From Rhodothermia bacterium (GTDB taxonomy: Bacteria > Bacteroidota > Rhodothermia > Rhodothermales > JAAAOL01): a DNA stretch of 49,161 nucleotides. Positions 15,711-23,615 of the stretch are shown here, piece after piece. Both the position numbers and the translations under genes were made by a program. The notes under the pieces are model-generated. The model was given only the letters and a program-made list of their open reading frames with translations. It was not told the origin of the DNA and did no database searches. The stretch covers positions 1 through 49,161 of the forward strand of contig JAUIDY010000034.1 of the NCBI GenBank assembly GCA_030428385.1, written 5' to 3'. How positions within the stretch are numbered: the stretch's first letter is position 1; every line of letters starts with the position of its first letter.

Positions 15711-17057
15711 ATGGAAGCAACCAACCCTACATCCAAAGCAGGCGACTGGCGCAACTACAAGCGCGTGCTGTTGCCGCCCGTTAAGGACTTGCATCAGTTG
15801 GAGGTCTACGAGGACAACGGCGGCTACAAGGCGCTGCGCGACGTGCTCAGCGGCGACAAATGGGACCCGCAAAGCGTCACTGCCGAGGTTAAAAAAAGCA
15901 ACCTGCGCGGACGCGGCGGGGCCTGCTTCCCCACGGGGCTTAAGTGGACCTTCATGCCGCCCGTCGATCCCGACGTGCCGCGCTTCCTCTGCTGCAATGG
16001 CGACGAGAGCGAGCCGGGTACGTTTAAGGACCGGCAACTCATGGAGTACAACCCGCACCTGCTCTTCGAAGGCATCCTCATCGCCAACTACGCGATGACG
16101 ATCAAGACGTGCTATCTCTACGTGCGCGGCGAGTATGCGCAGTGGATTGAGCAGATGGAGGCCGAACTGGAGAAGCTCTATAAAAAAGGCTACGTCGGCG
16201 AGAACATCATGGGTACGGGTTTCTCCACCGACATCGTCATCCACAAAGGCGCGGGTGCGTACATCTGCGGTGAGGAGACGAGCCTGATGGAAAGCCTCGA
16301 AGGCAAGCGGGCGTATCCGCGCATCAAGCCGCCGTTTCCCGCGCAGAAAGGCATCTGGGGCTATCCCACCACCATCAACAACGTGGAGACGCTGGCGTGC
16401 GTCCCGCTCATCATCAACAACGGAGCCGATTGGTACAGCGGGATTGGCGCTGAAAAACATCCGGGGCCGGTGCTCTATGGCATCTCCGGGCATGTCAACA
16501 AGCCGGGCGTCTATGAATATCCATCGGGCATGCTGATCACCGACCTGATCTACGAGGTAGCGGGCGGTATGCGCGGCGGCAAAAAGCTGAAGGCCGTGGT
16601 GCCCGGTGGTTCGTCGGTGCCGATCATGAAAGCCGATATGATCGACGGTGTGACGATGGATGTGGACACCATCCGCGAGGCAGGCTCCATGATGGGCACG
16701 GCGGGCATGCTGGTGATGGATGAAGACACCGACATGGTGAGCTTCCTGCGCCGCATCACCCATTTTTACCACCACGAAAGCTGTGGGCAATGCACGCCCT
16801 GCCGCGAAGGCACGGGTTGGCTCGAAAACCTCGTCACCCGCATCGACCGGGGCGAAGGCAACCTGCGCGACCTGGATCTGCTGATCGACCTCTGCGACCA
16901 GATGGAAGGCCGCACCGTCTGTGCCCTCGCCGACGCTGCCGCGTGGCCCGTCCGCTGGACCGTCACGCGCTTCCGCGAAGAGTTTGAGGCCAAGTGCAAA
17001 CCCGCCGTTTTTCCCACCGGCGATGGCGCTACCGAAGCCGCCGTTCCTGCAACCTAA
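15711..17057 (+). CDS. nuoF: NADH-quinone oxidoreductase subunit F
   Basis: 51-kDa-type subunit that oxidises NADH through FMN and a [4Fe-4S] cluster (N3). 448 residues. The nucleotide-binding glycine motif is GRGGACFPTGLKW; the FMN site is CNGDESEPGTFKDR; a second glycine-rich segment is GAGAYICGEETSLMESLEGK. N3 ligands are Cys358, Cys361 and Cys364 (ESCGQCTPCREGT) plus Cys404 (GRTVCALADA). All catalytic elements are intact. The following DUF4920 gene starts 10 bases after the stop. Confidence 0.97.
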   Translation: MEATNPTSKAGDWRNYKRVLLPPVKDLHQLEVYEDNGGYKALRDVLSGDKWDPQSVTAEVKKSNLRGRGGACFPTGLKWTFMPPVDPDVPRFLCCNGDESEPGTFKDRQLMEYNPHLLFEGILIANYAMTIKTCYLYVRGEYAQWIEQMEAELEKLYKKGYVGENIMGTGFSTDIVIHKGAGAYICGEETSLMESLEGKRAYPRIKPPFPAQKGIWGYPTTINNVETLACVPLIINNGADWYSGIGAEKHPGPVLYGISGHVNKPGVYEYPSGMLITDLIYEVAGGMRGGKKLKAVVPGGSSVPIMKADMIDGVTMDVDTIREAGSMMGTAGMLVMDEDTDMVSFLRRITHFYHHESCGQCTPCREGTGWLENLVTRIDRGEGNLRDLDLLIDLCDQMEGRTVCALADAAAWPVRWTVTRFREEFEAKCKPAVFPTGDGATEAAVPAT

Positions 17058-17067
17058 AAGAAATCCC

Positions 17068-17583
17068 ATGAAACGACTTGTTGTTTTAAGCCTCACCCTG
17101 CTGCTGATGGCGGCGTGCCAGACCGAAACGGCGTCAACGTCGGAAGAGACAGCCGCTACCGAAACCCCGTCGGTGCCCGTCGGCTATGCCGCTTACGGCG
17201 AAACGATTACACCCGATGATGCGCTTGCCGTTGAAAGCGTCGTCGCCGAAGTGGAGGCGTATGTGGGCAAGGAGGTGAAGATAGAAGGCACCGTCGCCGA
17301 GGTGTGCCAGGCGATGGGATGCTGGATGATTCTTCGGGCAGGCGACGAACAAACCATTCGGCTCAACGTGCCGCGCAACGAGGAAGGCAACTACGTCTAC
17401 ACCGTGCCTACCGACATCAGCGGGCGCACGGTGATTGTGGAAGGCACACTGGAAGAGGCGACGCTCTCCGTTGAAGAGCAGCAGCACCTCGCTGAAGACG
17501 CAGGCGAAACCCTCGGCGATGACATCGAGCCAGTTCGCGAACTGCAAATGATTCCGCGCGGGGTGCTGGTCGCACAGTCCTAG
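17068..17583 (+). CDS. DUF4920 domain lipoprotein
   Basis: 171 residues, start at the ATG of MKRLVVLSLTLLLMAAC; the lipobox cysteine is Cys17, so it is a probable lipoprotein. The mature part opens with a Thr/Glu-rich linker and then a small beta-rich domain with GKEVKIEGTVAEVCQAMGCWMIL, the DUF4920 signature with two conserved cysteines in EVCQAMGC. The C-terminal part is acidic. The family is common in Bacteroidota, has an OB-like predicted fold and no established function. It lies between nuoF and nuoG with short gaps, so cotranscription with complex I is likely. A link to metal or cluster handling would be speculation from the cysteine pair. Confidence 0.85.
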   Translation: MKRLVVLSLTLLLMAACQTETASTSEETAATETPSVPVGYAAYGETITPDDALAVESVVAEVEAYVGKEVKIEGTVAEVCQAMGCWMILRAGDEQTIRLNVPRNEEGNYVYTVPTDISGRTVIVEGTLEEATLSVEEQQHLAEDAGETLGDDIEPVRELQMIPRGVLVAQS

Positions 17584-17630
17584 GGAGACACCACGCTCGG
17601 ACGCAAAAAACATCCAAACGCACGATTTTT

Positions 17631-19358
17631 ATGCCCAAGGTCACGATTGACGGCAACGTCATTGAATATGAGGGGCGGGAGAAGCTGCTCCAGCTTTGCC
17701 TGGACGATGGGGTGGAACTGCCGCACTTTTGCTACCACCCGTCGATGTCGGTGCCTGCCAACTGCCGCCAGTGTCTGGTGGAAGTGGGGATGCCCGTAAA
17801 AAACCGGGAGACGGGCGCGCTGGAAGTTGATGAAAACGGCGATCCGGTGATTCGCTTTTTTCCCAAGCTGCAGACTGGCTGCTCGATGGATGTGTCGGAC
17901 GGCATGGTGGTAAAAACCCACCGCACCAGCGATCTGGTGAAGCGGGCGCAGAAGGACAACCTCGAATTTCTGCTCGTTAACCACCCGCTCGACTGCCCCA
18001 TCTGCGACCAAGCGGGCCACTGTCCGCTCCAGATTCAGGCCTACAAATATGGCCCGGAAGGCTCGCGCTTCGAGTTTCGCAAGGTGAAAAAGCCGAAGCG
18101 TGTTAAGCTCGGCCCCCGTGTCATGCTCGACGCCGAGCGCTGCATCAACTGCACCCGCTGCGTGCGTTTTACGGACGAGATCTCGAAGAGCCACCAACTC
18201 ACCATCATTGCGCGGGGCGTGAAGAACTACCCGATGACGCCGCCGGGGATGGAATTCGATGATCCGTATTCGATGAACACCACGGACATATGCCCGGTGG
18301 GTGCGCTGACGCCCGCGAACACGCGGTTCCAGGCACGGCAGTGGGAGATGGCCCCGACGCCGTCGATCACCACCACCAACGCCAAGGGAGCCAACTGCTT
18401 CTACTGGACGCGCGACAACCTGATCATGAAGATCACGCCGCGCCAGAACCTCCAGGTTAACGAATACTGGCTGCCCGACGAAGACCGGCTGGTGCTGGAT
18501 CAGTTCAACAACAACCGCCCCGAAGGACCGCAGGTACGTGCCGATGGAGGCTTGCAAGCCTCCACCTGGGACGCCGCCACCGCCGCCGCCGCCGACCTGC
18601 TGGACGCCGTTGATGGCAGCGAAATCCTGTTCGTTGGCTCGGCCTATGCAACGGTGGAGGACAACTACCTGCTGACCAAGCTGGCCAGTGCCCTTGGTGC
18701 TGCTACGCCGGTATACCTGTCGCACGTAGAAACCGGTCATGGCGACGACTGGCTCCGCACCGATGACCGCACGCCCAACACGCAGGGCTGCGAACGTCTC
18801 GGCTTAACGCGTACCGATGCCGCCACCTTACAGGCGCAACTCGAAGAAGGCGCGATTAAGCTGGTGTATGTGCTCGAAGACGACCTGGTCGCTTCGGGCC
18901 TCGCTGCGGGTGCGTTGGACGGCGTTTCCGTCATCCTGCACCATTACAACACCACCAATGCCACGCTGCCCGCCGCCGATGTGGCGTTGCCTGCTGCAAT
19001 GGTGGTGGAGACCGTCGGGACGTTTGTGAGCGAAGACGGCCATGCGCAGCGCGTACGCCCGGCCAAAGCCATCAAAGGCATCAACCGGACGCTGATGATG
19101 GAGACGGGCAAGAGCCGCACCGACATGCACGGCACGCCGTTCGACCGCTGGCACAACGAAAGCCATCAGGTGGATTGCCAGCCGAGTTGGGAAACGCTGC
19201 CCGCCATCGCCGCGCTCCTCGGCCACCCCATGAGTTACAAAGGCCCGAAGCAGATTATGGCCGAAGTCGCCGCCAACCACGACGCCTTCGCCGGAGCCAC
19301 GTACGACGCGATGGGGCTGGAAGGCGTCCGGCTGGAAGAGATCGGCGAAGCGGTGTAA
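17631..19358 (+). CDS. nuoG: NADH-quinone oxidoreductase subunit G, short form
   Basis: 75-kDa-type electron-wire subunit, here only 575 residues compared with about 780-910 in Thermus and E. coli. Cluster ligands in the N-terminal part: Cys34, 45, 48 and 84 ([2Fe-2S]); His118, Cys122, 125 and 131 (His-Cys3 [4Fe-4S]); Cys171, 174, 177 and 221 ([4Fe-4S]). No fourth-cluster N7 motif (CxxCxxxC) is seen after residue 225. The rest resembles a shortened molybdopterin-oxidoreductase domain. A 20-bp palindrome encodes the in-frame segment around DGGLQAS at about residues 305-311. No nuoH follows; a sugar transferase gene does. Confidence 0.93.
   Translation: MPKVTIDGNVIEYEGREKLLQLCLDDGVELPHFCYHPSMSVPANCRQCLVEVGMPVKNRETGALEVDENGDPVIRFFPKLQTGCSMDVSDGMVVKTHRTSDLVKRAQKDNLEFLLVNHPLDCPICDQAGHCPLQIQAYKYGPEGSRFEFRKVKKPKRVKLGPRVMLDAERCINCTRCVRFTDEISKSHQLTIIARGVKNYPMTPPGMEFDDPYSMNTTDICPVGALTPANTRFQARQWEMAPTPSITTTNAKGANCFYWTRDNLIMKITPRQNLQVNEYWLPDEDRLVLDQFNNNRPEGPQVRADGGLQASTWDAATAAAADLLDAVDGSEILFVGSAYATVEDNYLLTKLASALGAATPVYLSHVETGHGDDWLRTDDRTPNTQGCERLGLTRTDAATLQAQLEEGAIKLVYVLEDDLVASGLAAGALDGVSVILHHYNTTNATLPAADVALPAAMVVETVGTFVSEDGHAQRVRPAKAIKGINRTLMMETGKSRTDMHGTPFDRWHNESHQVDCQPSWETLPAIAALLGHPMSYKGPKQIMAEVAANHDAFAGATYDAMGLEGVRLEEIGEAV
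18545..18564. repeat. 20-bp perfect palindrome inside nuoG
   Basis: TGGAGGCTTGCAAGCCTCCA is self-complementary over all 20 bases and lies in frame in a region of nuoG that looks like a linker between the Fe-S and C-terminal parts. It resembles a palindromic element inserted into a gene. No second copy was noticed in the window. Confidence 0.7.
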
Positions 19359-19429
19359 CCGTCCAGCAGCATAAAGTGGCACCGGGCAAGGCTTGATGCG
19401 TACATTGGAGCCCGAAACGCCGTGCGTTA

Positions 19430-20926
19430 TTGTGCGCGGTTTTGCCTCTTCGCGTCCTGCCCATCCATGCCGTGTCCCGCAAAGCGGAACTGATCGCCCT
19501 TTTTATCGCCGATTTTGCGGCGTTCTGCCTGGCCTATTATGTGTATTATCAGGCCCGGTTTGCGTGGGAATGGTTCGGCGCAGCCCCCGGCACGCCCGCC
19601 ACGCTGGCCATTCCGATGGTGGTGGTGAGCCTGTTCTGGCTGGTGGTGTTTTTCTTCTTCGGCATGTACCGCGAGCGCTACGCCTCCAGCCGCTTCGACG
19701 AACTGGTGTCGCTGCTCAAGGTCGTCACCATCGGGATGCTGGTGCTGTTTTTTGTGCTGTTCATCCAGCAACTCGACGCCGGGTCGGCCCGCTCGATGAT
19801 TCTCATCTACTGGGTGTCGGTCTATGGCTTCGTGGCGCTCGGGCGGGTGCTGGTGCGGTCGGTACAGAAGGCACTGATCCTGCGCGGCTACGGACTGCAC
19901 AAGGCGCTCATCGTGGGTTGGGGCGATCAGGTGGAGCGGCTGTATGAAGACGTGGCGCGGTATCCGGCCGCCGGTTTGCATGTAGTGGGGGCGATTCAAC
20001 TCCAGAAGCCCGAAGAAAACGAACCCCTTTCCACCGCCGAGCGCGTCATTTTTCCATCTGGCGGCGATGGTGCCGATGTCCTCACCGCGCCGCTGCCTGC
20101 CAACGCCACCTCCATCGAAGCGCTGCCTCGGTTGATTGACGAACTCCAGGTGCAAGACGTGCTCATCACGCTTGGCACCGACGACCACGAGCCGCTTTAC
20201 GAGGTGCTACGTCTGTGTGATGGCAAGCCCGTCTCGCTCAAACTGGTCCCCGACTTTTACATGATCATCGGCGGGATGGCGCGGACGGAGCACATGTACG
20301 GTCTGCCGCTCATCGAGGTGCTGCCGGAGCCGATGCCGCCGTGGGAGCAGAGCACCAAACGCCTCATCGACCTCATCGTCTCGACGCTGGTGCTGACGCT
20401 GGGATTGCCGCTGTGGCTCGTTTTGGGGCTGGTGGTGCGGCTCACATCCGAAGGCCCCGCCATCTACCGGCAGACGCGGGTAGGGCAGCACGGGCGCACG
20501 TTCACGATGTACAAATACCGCACGATGCGCAAGGACGCCGAGGCGGTCTCCGGGCCGGTGTGGGCCACCGAAGACGACCCGCGCTACACCCGCGTCGGGC
20601 GCTGGCTGCGCAAGACCCGTCTCGACGAGATCCCGCAGTTCTGGAACGTGCTCAAGGGCGAAATGAGCCTCGTGGGGCCACGCCCCGAACGTCCGTTCTT
20701 TGTGGAAAAGCTGGCGCAGGACATCCCGCTCTACAACCGCCGCCATCGCGTCAAACCCGGCATCACAGGCTGGGCGCAGGTGATGTGGAAATACGACCAG
20801 AGCCTCGACGACGTACGGCAGAAGGTGAAATACGACCTGTTTTATATCGAAAACATAAGCCTGCGGCTGGACTTCAAGATCCTCTTCCGTACCCTCAAAA
20901 CCGCGCTCTCCGGGCAAGGACAATGA
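19430..20926 (+). CDS. Polyprenyl-phosphate sugar phosphotransferase (exopolysaccharide initiation)
   Basis: Transfers a sugar-1-phosphate to undecaprenyl phosphate, the first step in exopolysaccharide or O-antigen repeat synthesis. Up to 498 residues: four to five N-terminal membrane helices (to about residue 120), a CoA-binding-like middle domain, one more helix near 315-335 ([20 protein letters not shown]), then the catalytic domain with [47 protein letters not shown] and [10 protein letters not shown]. No ATG start is available; candidates are TTG at 19430 or 19442 and GTG at 19472, and the last would begin directly before the first helix. Its stop overlaps the next gene's ATG. It stands alone without other polysaccharide genes here. 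Confidence 0.9.
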   Translation: MCAVLPLRVLPIHAVSRKAELIALFIADFAAFCLAYYVYYQARFAWEWFGAAPGTPATLAIPMVVVSLFWLVVFFFFGMYRERYASSRFDELVSLLKVVTIGMLVLFFVLFIQQLDAGSARSMILIYWVSVYGFVALGRVLVRSVQKALILRGYGLHKALIVGWGDQVERLYEDVARYPAAGLHVVGAIQLQKPEENEPLSTAERVIFPSGGDGADVLTAPLPANATSIEALPRLIDELQVQDVLITLGTDDHEPLYEVLRLCDGKPVSLKLVPDFYMIIGGMARTEHMYGLPLIEVLPEPMPPWEQSTKRLIDLIVSTLVLTLGLPLWLVLGLVVRLTSEGPAIYRQTRVGQHGRTFTMYKYRTMRKDAEAVSGPVWATEDDPRYTRVGRWLRKTRLDEIPQFWNVLKGEMSLVGPRPERPFFVEKLAQDIPLYNRRHRVKPGITGWAQVMWKYDQSLDDVRQKVKYDLFYIENISLRLDFKILFRTLKTALSGQGQ

Positions 20927-22269
20927 TGGCAATGGGTAAGCAGCAATTAGGAATGAGAAATAGTCGTGTTTGTCCTTTTCAGGTCATCCCGAGAAAAGCC
21001 GAGGGATCTCGTCGCTTTGTACTGGCTTCCTCGCTCATTATACTTCTTTTGCTAGTCTTCCTCGGCTGCGAACCCACCACACCCGCCGCTGAAACTGATG
21101 CCCCGCAGGCAGACTCACTGGCGCTGCGGGTGATGACGTACAACATCGAAGACGTGCGCACCGCTGACCTGCGCGATCCCGACCAGCCGCGCCTGAAAAA
21201 AGCCGCCGCGTATATCCAGCGGCTGCGCCCGGACATTCTGCTCATCAACGAAATCACCTACGACCAGCCGGGCGATCCGGGGTTTGTAGAGGGCGAGACG
21301 CCGGGGCAGAATGCCGCCCGCTTCGTGGAGGCATTTCTGTCGGTTTCGCAGGGCGAGGGGCTGGAGCCCATCCAATACCACACCTACATGCCGCCCACCA
21401 ACACAGGCGAGACCAGCGGGTTAGACCTCGACAACAACGGCGAGGCCATCACCGTCGTGCCGGAGATCCCGCCGACGAACCCGGATGGTAGCGCCGGTCC
21501 GCAGACGCCCGAAGGACGCGCCTACGGAGGCGATGCGTGGGGCTTTGGCCTATTTCCGGGACAATACGGCATGGCGCTATTTGTCCGTGACGGGTTGGAC
21601 ATCGTAGAGAACGACATCCGCACGTTCCGACGGTTGCCGTGGCAGGCCATGCCCGACGCCCAGGTGCCCGTCGATCCCGAAACCGAAGCGCCATGGTATG
21701 ACGAGGCCGAGTGGGCCGTCTTCCGAATCAGCTCCAAAACGCACATAGATGTGCCCGTGCGCTTACCCAATGGCACCAACTTGCATATCCTCGCTAGCCA
21801 TCCGACGCCGCCTGCGTTCGACGGCCCCGAACGCCGCAACGTGCTGCGCAACGCCGCCGAGATCCGTTTCTGGAATGACTACCTCGATCAGGCCCCCTAC
21901 ATCCGCGACGATGCAGGCAACACCGCGCCGTTCGATACCACCGCATCGTTTGTGATTCTCGGCGACCTCAATGCCGACCCCGACGAAGGCAACAGCACCG
22001 ACCCGATCAAACGCTGGCTCCTGACCCACCCCCGCGTGCAGGGCACCCTCGATCCCCAAGCGGATTCTACCGGCCTCGCCGCCTATCCCACCCTCGATCC
22101 CGACGACACCGCTGGCTGGGGCCTCCGCGTTGATTATGTGCTGCCGTCCGTGAACCTGCGCGTGCGCGATACGGGAGTCTGGCGGCCCGTTGGTGCCGAC
22201 ACCGCAGGCGTCGCTGTCAGTGACCACTTTCCCGTGTGGCTCGACATCGTTGTCCCACCGGGGCGTTAG
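20923..22269 (+). CDS. Endonuclease/exonuclease/phosphatase-fold lipoprotein
   Basis: Probable exported metal-dependent phosphodiesterase or phosphatase of unknown substrate. 448 residues from an ATG overlapping the sugar transferase stop (ATGA). A hydrophobic segment ends in LLVFLGC (Cys about residue 48), so a lipoprotein is expected. The fold's motifs are visible: RVMTYNIEDV, DILLINEITYD with the catalytic Glu, LGDLNADPDEG with Asp/Asn, and SDHFPVWLDIV with the C-terminal Asp-His. The unusual point is the long N-region before the signal helix: about ten residues (VIPRKAEGSRR) are encoded by a GTCATCCCGA dispersed repeat. No ATG, GTG or TTG lies in frame between repeat and helix, so translation seems to run through it. 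Confidence 0.85.
   Translation: MMAMGKQQLGMRNSRVCPFQVIPRKAEGSRRFVLASSLIILLLLVFLGCEPTTPAAETDAPQADSLALRVMTYNIEDVRTADLRDPDQPRLKKAAAYIQRLRPDILLINEITYDQPGDPGFVEGETPGQNAARFVEAFLSVSQGEGLEPIQYHTYMPPTNTGETSGLDLDNNGEAITVVPEIPPTNPDGSAGPQTPEGRAYGGDAWGFGLFPGQYGMALFVRDGLDIVENDIRTFRRLPWQAMPDAQVPVDPETEAPWYDEAEWAVFRISSKTHIDVPVRLPNGTNLHILASHPTPPAFDGPERRNVLRNAAEIRFWNDYLDQAPYIRDDAGNTAPFDTTASFVILGDLNADPDEGNSTDPIKRWLLTHPRVQGTLDPQADSTGLAAYPTLDPDDTAGWGLRVDYVLPSVNLRVRDTGVWRPVGADTAGVAVSDHFPVWLDIVVPPGR
20983..21011 (+). repeat. GTCATCCCGA dispersed repeat within a coding N-terminus
   Basis: Begins GTCATCCCGAGAAAAG and ends AGGGATCTCG; matches the copies at 2673-2767 and 46489-46520. Here it is translated as part of the phosphatase-fold lipoprotein's signal-peptide n-region. 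Confidence 0.65.
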
Positions 22270-22277
22270 AGAAAAGC

Positions 22278-22302
22278 TCACGTTTTACGCATCACGTTTC
22301 AT
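22278..22302 (+). repeat. TCACGTTTTACG-type dispersed repeat, single arm
   Basis: Half copy of the element with GTGAAACGT/ACGTTTCAC ends, in the gap before yjbQ. It ends only six bases before the yjbQ start codon. Confidence 0.6.
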
Positions 22303-22308
22303 TCCCCC

Positions 22309-22743
22309 ATGCATTGGATTCAGCGGCAGATCACCTTGCGCCCCCGCCCGCGCGGCTTTCACCTTGTCACGCGCGAAATTGTGGAGCAACTGCCGGAACT
22401 GCGCGACTTCGCGGTTGGGCTGGCGCACGTGTTCATTCAGCACACCTCCGCCGGGCTCGCCCTCAACGAAAACGCCGATCCCGAGGTGCGGCACGACTTC
22501 GAGGCACATTTTAACCACATGGTGCCCGAGAACCAGCCGTATTACATCCACACCTACGAAGGCCCCGACGACATGCCGGCTCACATCAAGGCGGCGTTGC
22601 TCGGCTCCAGTGTCTCCATTCCGGTCCAACAAGGGCGGTTTAGGCTAGGCACGTGGCAGGGCATCTACTTGTGCGAACACCGCAATCATGGCGGCAGCCG
22701 CCGGATTGTCGTCACGCTTTCGGGGCAGCGCAAGGACGATTAA
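22309..22743 (+). CDS. yjbQ: YjbQ/UPF0047 family protein
   Basis: 144 residues, the family's usual length. Conserved features are HVFIQHTSAGLALNENADPEV, with the histidine and following Thr-Ser, DMPAHIKAALLG, and the C-terminal GTWQGIYLCEHRNHGGSRRIVVT with the His and Arg residues that form the proposed active site. The family is described as having weak thiamine-phosphate-synthase activity, but its true role is unsettled. The stop codon overlaps the stop of the convergent HAD gene by three bases, with no room for a separate terminator. Confidence 0.93.
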   Translation: MHWIQRQITLRPRPRGFHLVTREIVEQLPELRDFAVGLAHVFIQHTSAGLALNENADPEVRHDFEAHFNHMVPENQPYYIHTYEGPDDMPAHIKAALLGSSVSIPVQQGRFRLGTWQGIYLCEHRNHGGSRRIVVTLSGQRKDD

Positions 22744-23462
22744 TCCCCGTTGCAGCCCAGGTGATCGAGCAGTACGTTCCAGTTGGAGAAACAAAGTGCG
22801 CCATTGGCTTTGCTTCGGTCGTCATCGGTGTGCCCGTTTGTGCGAAACCATGCCATCTGCCAACCGGCCCGCTGCGCACCTTGTACGTCCGACGTGAACG
22901 AGTCGCCGACGTAGAGGATGGAAGCGGGGAGCGTATCGGCAAAGTCGGTGGCCTGAGCGAAAAGTTCGGGGTGGGGCTTCATGTAGCCCACTTCCTCGCT
23001 GATAAGCACCGCCCGCGCCCGGTCACGGAGTTCGGGGAACCGGTTTAGCTTGGCCTGTTGCACCTCGGTGAAGCCGTTGGTGATGATGCCGACCGGATAG
23101 TGATCCGCAACAGCATGGAACGCGGCGCTGGCGTTGGGAAGGAAGCCCCAGTGGTTGGCGTAGCGCTCCAGGTAGAGCACGTTCATCTCGTCCGGTACCA
23201 GCGACGTGATCCCCAAATCAGTCAGCGTGAGTTCAAAGCGGAGCCGCCGCAGGTCGTCGCGGGTGATGGTACCTTCGGCATACTGCGGCCATAGCACCTG
23301 GTTGTGCTTGTGGTAAACAGCTTGCAACTGGGTCAGCGTCACCTTGCCAAAATGCGGCTGAAACTCCTCATACAATTCCGTTAGTCCGTGGCGCTGCGCC
23401 GTGTGGTGATCCAGCAGCGTATCGTCGAGGTCGAAATAAACAAAGCGTATCGGCGCAGGCAT
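22740..23462 (-). CDS. HAD-superfamily hydrolase (YjjG-like)
   Basis: Phosphatase of the haloacid dehalogenase superfamily, 240 residues from the ATG giving MPAPIRFVYFDLDDTLLDHH. Motif I is DLDDTLLD with the nucleophile Asp, motif II is IITNGFTE, motif III the Lys in VGYMKPHPELF, and motif IV is LYVGDSFTSDVQGAQRAGW. The cap domain between motifs I and II resembles YjjG/nucleotidase-type proteins, so a nucleoside monophosphate or other small phosphate ester is plausible. An upstream in-frame start would add 25 residues coded largely by a repeat arm, so I rejected it. Confidence 0.92.
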   Translation of the reverse strand: MPAPIRFVYFDLDDTLLDHHTAQRHGLTELYEEFQPHFGKVTLTQLQAVYHKHNQVLWPQYAEGTITRDDLRRLRFELTLTDLGITSLVPDEMNVLYLERYANHWGFLPNASAAFHAVADHYPVGIITNGFTEVQQAKLNRFPELRDRARAVLISEEVGYMKPHPELFAQATDFADTLPASILYVGDSFTSDVQGAQRAGWQMAWFRTNGHTDDDRSKANGALCFSNWNVLLDHLGCNGD

Positions 23463-23481
23463 GGATATGAGGTTATGTTGC

Positions 23482-23615
23482 GTGAAACGTAAAACGTGAA
23501 CTATACGGCAGCGATGGTGCTGAAAAAGATAGGTCAACTTGGGTTAGTGCAAAGCGGTACTTGTACCATACAGATGATACCGGGCACCCTCACGTTTCAC
23601 GTTTTTACGTTTCAC
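23482..23615. repeat. Inverted-end element with GTGAAACGTAAAACGTGA arms, copy B
   Basis: Left arm GTGAAACGTAAAACGTGA at 23482-23499, right arm region 23590-23615 (ends ACGTTTCAC), about 90 bases between. The centre contains GGTACTTGTACC, a short hairpin, and ends GGGCACCC, shared with copy C. The right arm overlaps the stop codon of the acyltransferase gene. Confidence 0.7.

Noticed and set aside
15687-17096. A 469-codon open frame opposite nuoF
   Set aside because: Antisense to an intact NuoF; no signal, motif or start context of its own.
23482-23615. parS-like sites, because GTGAAACGT/ACGTTTCAC arms resemble TGTTTCACGTGAAACA near parAB
   Set aside because: The arms lack the central CACGTG palindrome flanked by TTT/AAA, and occur as widely spaced inverted ends with interior sequence, so they do not fit parS.
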